The notes beneath the pieces were generated by a model. It was not told the origin of the DNA and made no database searches. It saw only the letters and a program-made list of their open reading frames with translations. 64,000 nt of DNA from Linanthus parryae. Its lineage: Eukaryota > Streptophyta > Magnoliopsida > Ericales > Polemoniaceae. The stretch is from contig JALGPY010000003.1 of the NCBI GenBank assembly GCA_023055425.1, positions 50,329,891 to 50,393,890 of the forward strand. The letters run 5' to 3'. Every line of letters begins with the position of its first letter. The first letter of the stretch is position 1. This document shows positions 56,839-64,000 of this stretch, piece after piece. Made by a program: the position numbers and the translations under genes.

Positions 56839-57779
56839 AATTGACCTTGTCCTGAAGGTGACAGTGTGAACAAGCCGCAAATCATCCTTAATTAGGCGTG
56901 CCCAGATCAAATGGACGGCGAATGAACTTGTGAACACCACTTTGGAAGCAAAACCCAGAAATATGGAAGCTGGAAACTAACTCGGGAGGTCGAAAAAAAC
57001 CCTAAGTAAGAGTCCATGGCTCAAAAAAATATCTCCGCGGCTCAATAATAAACCAAATAGAGGATTATGGCTCACTTGGAGCCAAGGTGGAGCCTACAGC
57101 TTGAGCGGAGCCGACCGGAAGCCATCAAGACGATTAGGATTAGGTGTCTCAACACGAGCAGAGCGCCAATAATCGGCTAGATTGAGCTGAAACCGAGCCA
57201 CTTGCAAACACTGCTAAATCAAGCGGGTCATGTGGTTCTTTGTGTCGCGACAGCGGGATCGGGACGGTGACCTGGTCGCCGGTCCTCTGGGGGTACTGGA
57301 GTTGTGTCATGGACGTTGGTGGTTGCTGGAGGCCGGAGACCTGCCGGAGGAGGTTGTCGGAGGTGTGGTCGTCGGTGTTCAAGCAGTCTTCGCTGTTGGG
57401 TGGGAACCTGGTGATGGAAATCTTCGGGTTGATGGGACTCTGGGCTGAACAGGGGCTCTTCGGTGGGTGCAACCGGGTTCTGGAGCGGAAGAGTCGGTGG
57501 TCGTTGTGACTTCCCCGACATAGGCGGTGATGGAGGATCGTCGGAGTTGGACGGAGATGCTATGTGGAGCTGCGTGGGTGGGTCGATCTGGACGGGCGCA
57601 CAGATCGGTTGCGACTAGGGTTGAATTTGGATGTGAGGAATGGTTTCTTGGGTTGGTTATGTATGAATCGGGTCTGGGATAGGCGGCGACACAGAGATCG
57701 ATGACGGGAGCATCATTGCTCGCGGCTGCGGCTGGCGACGCTCTGCTAGGGCATGGTTACTGAAGATTGTAATGCAGGT
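56839..57779 (-). other. Remnant of a minus-strand retroelement interior
   Basis: About 0.9 kb, G/C-rich at 57150-57760. Minus-strand frames (57472-57149 and 57521-57228) are proline-rich and have no domain I recognise. The direction fits the polypurine tract to the left. It may be retroelement leader or gag, or captured gene DNA. Confidence 0.35.
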
Positions 57780-59008
57780 TGAAAATACAGGATCAAATAC
57801 TCTAGAAGGGGGTTGAATAGAGTATGGCAAATTTTTCCAAAAGAGTTGATTTAAAACAATTTGAGAAGAACTTGAAGTGTTTCAAATCATTGAACTCAGT
57901 TTCAAGGATTTGAAACTCAAAACACACAGTTAGAAATTTTCTGATAGTTTTCAAGGCTTTGAAAAGCCTTTCAAAGGTTTGAACTAAAACCTGTTTTGAA
58001 GGAGTAATAAAGATAAGTGCATAACTGAAATGCAAGATGATGAACACAGTGATTTGTTACGAATTTCGGTCCCAAGTGACCTACTCTCCGCCTGAGGGAT
58101 CAAATTCCCTCCAGGATTTCAACAAATTCTTATTAATCAAAAGCTAAGCCCAAGATATCATGCCAAGAGTATTGCCTAACTCTTTTTCTTGCCTGGTGTT
58201 CTCACTAACCTATATAGTACCTGCTCTAGCTAACTTATTACAATAAGAATTCGTTGTTGTTCCTCTTGAAAAACCCACAACAAAGATGATTAATATATAT
58301 AGAAAATGATATACAAATAAAAGCTCAGAAAGAAGAACATTGTGAAAACAATGAAGCAGTAAGCTTGAAGTGTTCTTCTGGAAACTGGAATGGATTGAGT
58401 GTTTGCTTGATCTTCCTCAATGATGCTTGTAAATCCGTTGGAGAGTATAAATATGTTTGTGATGATCTGTGCTTCACTGTCTCTCTGAATCACTTGTTGT
58501 TTTGTCAATTTGAATTGCAGAATATAAAGGAAGCTTCAAACATAGATCCCTAAGAATCCTCTAAAGATCTTTGACTCTCAACAGCTTGCTCCAGGGGCTA
58601 GCTACTTGATTCTCTCAAAAATTTTGATCTGATCTTCCATCTGACAGGCTTAAGGAAAGTCCAGAAAACCTTCCATATCAGTAGCACTGAATCTGCAGAC
58701 ATTGATTGCCACTTATGCATCTTTGTAAATAAGGAAACCTAGCTAAACCTGCAACACATAATTTGTTGTTGATCCATGAAAAATAACTTAGGAAAATAAT
58801 GAGATGAAGGTATGATACGACACATATTTAGTTTGTCTTTCATTATATAATATAGCATAATCAACCACTAGGAATTAGAGAATGATTAGGATGAAGAACT
58901 CCCCCTGATTTCATGCAGTGAATTGTTGTGCAGTTTCAAGGCTTTGAAACTAGTTTCAAAACTTTGAAACAACTTTGAACTTACAATCTCTTCAACTGTG
59001 AACTTACA
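57780..59008 (-). repeat. 3' LTR of R1
   Basis: About 1229 bp, with TGTAAGTTCACAG (minus) at the right and the shared end CTATTCAACCCCCTTCTAGA...TTTTCA at the left. It is clearly related to, but diverged from, the LTRs at 46236 and 60753, and has TTCAAGGCTTTGAA-type near-palindromes instead of TCAAGGCCTTGA. Confidence 0.75.
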
Positions 59009-59396
59009 ATCTCCCCCTTGATGAAAGAAAAAACAACTAATCTGTTTAAACTGTATTTCTGCAAAAACATAGAAATTAGTAGCATAGCAGAAACAGTTTT
59101 ATAAGGACATATCCAAATAATCAAACAATTATAAGCAGAATCAAAATCTAACTAAGCAGATAAGCAGTTTTAGCAGAACAACTGCCACATATCCAAAACA
59201 TCCAAAACCAGATCGCCCTACAACTAAAAGTTATCCTTAAACCTCCTAAACTTCTCCCCCTTTTTGACTTTCATCAAAAAAGTGAGAAAATGTTGGATCA
59301 AAACTTATTGAAAAGATAAAAGTTTTAAAAGAAATATAAGTTTTGAAAGAAAGAGAGAGTTCAAGGCTTTGAAAAATAAGAAAGAGAAGGATGGAT

Positions 59397-60752
59397 TCAA
59401 GGCTTTGGGTCTACATCTGTCTTGTCTCCTGCATCAACATATTGATCACTTCCTTCTTCCTCTTCATCCTCATTCTCTTCCTGTGCAACCACTTCTTGTG
59501 CGACTTTATCATCAGCTTCTGCATCCTCAAATAAATAAGCTGAGGTGACAACTGATGGAGCATTTCCTTTCTGTTTCTTCAGCTTTAAGTCTTTGAGTAG
59601 CAACCCAGAGTTAACACTATCTTCCTCACCAGCCTCCCTGATCTTCAGAAGTCTTTGCCTCTACAACCTTATCTCCAACATTATCCCCATAAATGTGCTC
59701 ATAAAACAAGTCCTTAGTAGATCCTGACTTCCTTGAGATTTCTGGAACTGATGTATCCTCTTCTTCCACACGTATCAAGTTGATTCTCTTGAAGACACTC
59801 TCAATCATGTACTTCATCTGCCTGAAATCAGTACCCAGCTAATACTGACCCTGCTTGAGCTCATCTAGCTCATTCTCAATGAAGTTCAGCTTATGAAGAA
59901 CTTGAGATTGGTCTTGAGTGGTAGAAGGTAGGGCTACTGGAGTGGTCAAGGACTTAGGCTTTAAGAACTTCTTGGCCTTCAACTGATTAGTAGACAATTC
60001 AGAGTAGAACTTCCATTCTCCCTTACTGGTTTCCACAATTTCAATCATTTGAAAGGAATTTTCATCTATCATTCCAAAACCAATAGTAATTGCTTCTTCC
60101 CCGTCAACAGGTATCTCCAGATGTTGAAAGAAAAGTGAGCGGGTTGGCTTAGGGTAGATGATACTTCCTATTCTTGGTACAGCTATACAGCATCTATTCC
60201 ATCACAATGCTGGCAGATCAATCTCATAACCATGCATTATCAGATACATCAGATATAACACCCTATCAGACAACAATTCCTTAGAGTTCTCTTTTGGTAC
60301 CACACACATCATCAAGATAGTAAACAATATTTTGTCTTTAACAGTTAACATTGAACGAGTTAACTGCTTAGAGGTGTTGGCTACACTAGGAAAAAGAATT
60401 CTTCCTTAGCGATCTTAATACCATCAACCTTGCTAGGGTAGTTTATGTATTGTACCTCTATGGACACCCCAATACATTGGCAAACTCAGCATGATCCAAC
60501 TCCATCACAATACCAGCTACCTTGGGTGATATAGTCAGGTTTAGAGTATTCACTTGTTTCATATTAAGATAAAAGAGTCTGGTAAGCATAAGGTATGCCA
60601 CTTCAGAAGGATTTAGGAATTTCCAGATAGAGTTTTGTTTCAATATCCTAATGTACTCCAAACCCATATAATCCAACATGCTAATATTGATCATACTACA
60701 GTAAGCAATAGGAGCAGAAGCAAATCCATCTGAAAAGATTCCTCTTGCAACA
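59397..60752 (-). pseudogene. Extra 3' ORF of R1 (putative plant transposon protein family)
   Basis: Minus-strand pieces 60752-60458, 60072-59839, 59817-59626 and 59603-59397 give, in order, a globular part (KQNSIWKFLNPSEVAYLML, VAGIVMELDHAEFANVLGCP), a helical middle (KGEWKFYSELSTNQLKAKKF) and an acidic tail (EENEDEEEEGSDQY). The same order occurs in the better-kept copy at 62681-63539. The family resembles the one named putative plant transposon protein; its role is unknown. Stops and frameshifts break it. Confidence 0.65.
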
Positions 60753-62264
60753 TGAAAGTGTGTAATGTAGACTAAATACAAGACCTAAATACTCTAGAAG
60801 GGGGGGGGGGGTTGAATAGAGTATGGAAACTTTTTGCAAAATTTAAAGTTCAACAGGAAAACTTTGTGTGAAACTCAAATCTCAAGGCCTTGAGATTTTG
60901 TAAACTGTCTGAAACTCACTAAGGAAAAGATGTAAGCTTCAAGGCCTTGAGCTGTGAACAATTCTAAACAGCTTTTAAACCCTAGTTTGATTTGAGTTGT
61001 GTGCAGCAGATAATAATCAAGCAGAAAAGTAAAGAACACAAAGCAATTTACAGAGTTCAGTCCCAATGGACCTAATCTCTGCCTGAGGGATCTAATCCCA
61101 CCAGGATTGGGCAAACACTTCTTATTACTCACACAGAAACAACCCTAGATCTTCAAGCCTAAGTGATTTCCCTTTCACCTATACAGCTTGTGGTTCCAAA
61201 CCTATTTAGTTCCAGCTTCTAACTGTTGAGCTAACAAGAACCTCTTGTTGTTCACTCGAACAACCAACCACTAGGTTAAGTGAGGTTTAAGATAATATAG
61301 AGATACACAGATGGAAGTACAGATGAAGAACACATTATAAAGATAAGCTGTTGAAGCATGGAAGTGTTCTTCTGGAAAACTGGATTGATTTGATCTTCAG
61401 AAGTCTGGAATGAAGCTTGAATGATTGTGTGTTTGAATCGATGATCTCCCACGAATTTGTCACACCTTTCCGAGTATTCTGAAAGCCTCTCTCCTCTTAA
61501 AAATTCAAACCAGTCTCTTTTATCCACAGCTGCAACTGATTGAGAGATTTTAGGATCTCAGTTCCTACAAATCCTCCTTCTGTTTTCAACTTAAATTCAA
61601 ACAGCTTCAGGTGGATATCCGTTGGAGTTTGTTGAGATTTCTCCTGCACGTTTAACAACCCTGCAACAGCATGGAAAAAAAATTGCAACAATAACATCCA
61701 GACAACTAACAGTACTAAGACTGTTTGGTTATACAGTTTCTAGTAAAACTGTTTAATAAATTTAGAATTGTTAACCTGCATATCCTCTAGAACAAATAAA
61801 TCATGAAAAACAAGTTTAAGACACTTAGAAGTGAGTAAATAATCACAATACTAAGAATCATAACCTGCAAGAGATAATCAATTAAGTTATGTAAAAACTG
61901 TCAGCAGCTCAAGGCATATCTCAAGGCCTTGGAGCTCTGAACCTGCTTCACAGATTCTCAAAATTTAACCCAGATAACTTTGATTCTTCATGTTCTGACC
62001 ATCTGCAATTGTGTTAGATATATAAATAGTACAAACCACAAGTATATACCATAAACCACTGATTTGCATAATCAGATATCCAATTCTGCAACACAAAAAT
62101 GTTAGCACACATAGCAGGATAAGATAACTCAAGGCTTTGAAGTTAAGTCAATCTCAAGGACTTGAGATAACTGAAATGCCTTTGCTGCTAATGTCTTAGC
62201 CTTTTGTCTTTCATCACTCAAAACAATTACCAGTCAAAGCACATTCAGGGATCTTGACTCAACA
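60753..62264 (-). repeat. 3' LTR of R2
   Basis: 1512 bp, the inverted counterpart of 46236-47737 (1502 bp), similar along its whole length. It keeps the 22-bp palindrome centred on AAGGCCTT (60877-60898). A G-run of ten (60801-60810) lies near its left end. Confidence 0.88.
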
Positions 62265-62680
62265 ATCGCCCCCTTGATGAAAGACAAAACCTACAATCTT
62301 GCATAGATCTTCCTGCCACTCATATTCAAAAATTAAATAACCACAATATGCAGCTACAAAATATATACTGAACCCAAAAAAATAACCAGGAGAATAAATA
62401 TTACAAATTACCACAGAATTACCACAAAAATAAAAATTTACCAAAATAACTAAACGCCGACTCTTATTATTATTACTAGATGCTGCAGATGCTGCAAACA
62501 AAACACATACATTCTCCCCCTTTTTGACTTTCATCAAATAAGGTTGAAGAAATTTAGGATCATTACTCAGAGTTTGAAAATAAACTTAAAACAAAAAACT
62601 AGCTAAAAAGTCAAGGCCTTGAGACATAAAAGATAGAAGAGAATGAGATAGAATGTCAAGGCTTTGGCAGTCTCTGATCT

Positions 62681-63539
62681 TCACTTCTTCTTTGATGTCT
62701 GGAATTTCTCTGAGCCTTTCCCAATTTCTTCCTCACTTGCAGCTTCTTCTGCAGACTGATTACCTTCTTGTTCAGCTTCAACTTCAGCAACCACTTCTTG
62801 GATTATCTCATCTACTTTCTTCTTAGCCTGTACTGAATCTACCTCTGTAGCTGCATCAACACCTGTATCTTCATCAGCATCTTCTTCGTCAGTTTGTTCA
62901 AACAAGTATTTTGAAGCTAGCACCACTGGAATTGGCTTCTTCTTCTTCTTCAGAAAATCTCCTAGCTTCTCTTCTGAATCCACACCGGTGTCATGACTAG
63001 TAGCAGAAGGTATCTTCTCCAGATTCAAGCTATTGATGACAATATCCAACTTCCCATTCATAGTATTCACCAATCCATTGAACTGATGAAATTCAGTTGA
63101 CATGTCAAACAACCTTTGTCTGAGATCCTCAATCTCAACCTGCTGATCTTCTAACTTCTCAACCAGCAGAGAGTAATCCTCATTGGCTTGCCCTTTCCCA
63201 GATGCAGTCCCCTCAGGCTTCACAAACTCCTTCTCAGCAAGTTCCTCCTTTGACAAATCAGAATAAAATTTCCAATGCCCTTTCCCAGTCTGAACTACCC
63301 CAATCCTCTGAAGTGCAGTCTCATCTATCAACCCAAAATCTCCAGTAATCTTTTCTTCTCCTTTCACAGGCACATCAAAATACTCAAATAAAAGAGGTAA
63401 CAGGTTGTCATATGGAAGAGGATGGTTTCTTGTCCTGGTTGCACAATAAATCATATGCTCCATAACAACTGTAGGCAGATCTATCTCAAACCCTTGAGAT
63501 ATCAGAGACATAAAAATCAGAACTTTATCAGTTACCAAC
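62681..63539 (-). pseudogene. Extra 3' ORF of R2, N-terminus lost
   Basis: An open frame of about 285 codons on the minus strand runs from the Tat-like insertion to a stop at 62681. The N-terminal part (EIDLPTVVMEHMIYCATRTR) fits the putative plant transposon protein family. A Q/L-rich helical stretch follows (VEKLEDQQVEIEDLRQRLFD near residue 125), then KKKKKP and a long acidic, alanine-rich tail. The role is unknown; such ORFs lie downstream of pol in SIRE-type Copia elements. The first Met is an internal residue, since the true start is beyond the insertion. Without that insertion the visible part would be intact. Confidence 0.7.
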
Positions 63540-64000
63540 TGTGCACAAGAGATTCCGGCGGGGAGACCTCCGTGTGCACCGTATGTAGAGGATCAGAGAT
63601 CGCACAGGAAGAGTTGGGTTGTGTGTAGGGAGAGAGTAAGGCAGTAGTAATGTCTGAGAGAGAGACAGAGGTTCGGCAGAGCTTCCGCGTATGGCTAGTG
63701 TGTTCTTCTTTGTATGGAAAGGTTAACGTCCTATATATAGCAGAGAACGTGACCGTTGTAGTGTGGTTAATGCGCCCATTAATGGCGGCTTAATTATCTT
63801 AACCATAACTACACGTTCGTCCGAGTATATAGGGACCGTTACAGCACGTTGTGCGCGAATACCGGAACCGTTACGAGGTTGACCGGGTTTGACCGGATTG
63901 ACCGGGTTTATGGAGCTCGTGCCATAAATCTCTCAAAGCAGTTACTAAAGGTCGCCTGCGGGCTTGGCTCGCACGCGACATGGCTTACTCTAGCCTCCAA
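63540..64000 (-). repeat. Tat-like LTR, partial, inverted relative to 7483-8108
   Basis: The sequence is the reverse complement of about 7640-8108 with scattered differences; both start at TGTGCACAAGAG. As the LTR's CA end is at 63540, this is the 3' LTR of a minus-strand element whose interior, probably with another antisense gene, lies right of the window. Confidence 0.88.

Larger units (their letters stand above)
57780..60752 (-). mobile_element. SIRE-like Copia R1, 3' part
   Basis: Minus-strand element with a 3' LTR (57780-59008), polypurine tract ATCAAGGGGGAGAT (59009-59022) and an extra ORF upstream of it. It is interrupted at 60753 by the related element R2; CAACA (60748-60752) is half of the target duplication. 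Its remaining part must lie right of the window. Confidence 0.75.
60753..63539 (-). mobile_element. SIRE-like Copia R2, 3' part
   Basis: Inserted in the extra ORF of R1. It has a 3' LTR (60753-62264), a polypurine tract TCATCAAGGGGGCGAT (62265-62280) and its own extra ORF, cut at 63540 by a Tat-like LTR. CCAAC (63535-63539) is half of that insertion's target duplication. R2 is a minus-strand relative of the element at 46236-50481: between them one sees both halves of the family. Confidence 0.82.

Noticed and set aside
57149..57521. Proline-rich protein genes on the minus strand
   Set aside because: Two overlapping frames in GC-rich DNA with no conserved domain; kept only as retroelement interior.

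Overview
The window is nuclear DNA from a flowering plant, most likely a eudicot. It has one multi-exon host gene of the plant CAT6/CAT7 cationic amino acid transporter type, surrounded by plant transposable elements: Tat/Retand-like and Athila-like Gypsy, SIRE-like, Angela-like and gag-only Copia, L1-type LINEs, Stowaway-, hAT- and Harbinger-like MITEs, mini-Helitrons and a probable tRNA-derived SINE. I cannot name the species from the sequence. All lineage names come from reading motifs and termini, not from a database search.

Layout. 1-14898 is a nested stack. The 3' part of a Tat-like element (56-bp tandem array, an intact antisense plant-mobile-domain gene with six exons, polypurine tract, LTR ending at 8108) sits in an Angela-like Copia (8109-10197). 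That sits in the LTR of a coding-poor Gypsy-like element (10198-13605), which sits in a Copia gag (13606-14898). 15078-17375 holds a Stowaway-like MITE and a complete small LTR element with target duplication TACTT. 17437 to about 25790 is a decayed minus-strand L1 LINE split by an Athila-like solo LTR (TSD TCCAT). 26000-34760 is MITEs, a TIR-flanked 1.9-kb element, a LINE fragment, a palindrome-rich Athila-like LTR and a second Stowaway copy.

35424-39711 (minus) is the CAT6/7-like gene: five exons, 591 codons, open frame. About 0.4 kb upstream of its ATG sits a complete LTR element (40123-44094) with apparently identical 202-bp LTRs, TSD AAAAT and no gag-pol. Its interior is packed with more than 20 small inverted repeats whose stems change together while a TTCNG-like centre stays constant. 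This is the most unusual signal in the window. Then come a LINE fragment (44464-46235), the 5' part of a SIRE-like Copia (46236-50481), and a second, broken copy of the 5' end of the transporter gene (50494-52693) with a nonsense codon and its own solo LTR. 52875-55747 is small non-autonomous elements. 56300-64000 is three minus-strand LTR elements and, at the edge, another Tat-like LTR inverted relative to the one at 7483-8108.

How it fits together. The transporter is the only convincing host gene. The duplicated transporter segments act as an internal reference: each carries insertions the other lacks, which gives exact insertion boundaries and relative ages. Several unrelated elements carry clusters of short perfect or near-perfect palindromes, a theme I list separately for each family.
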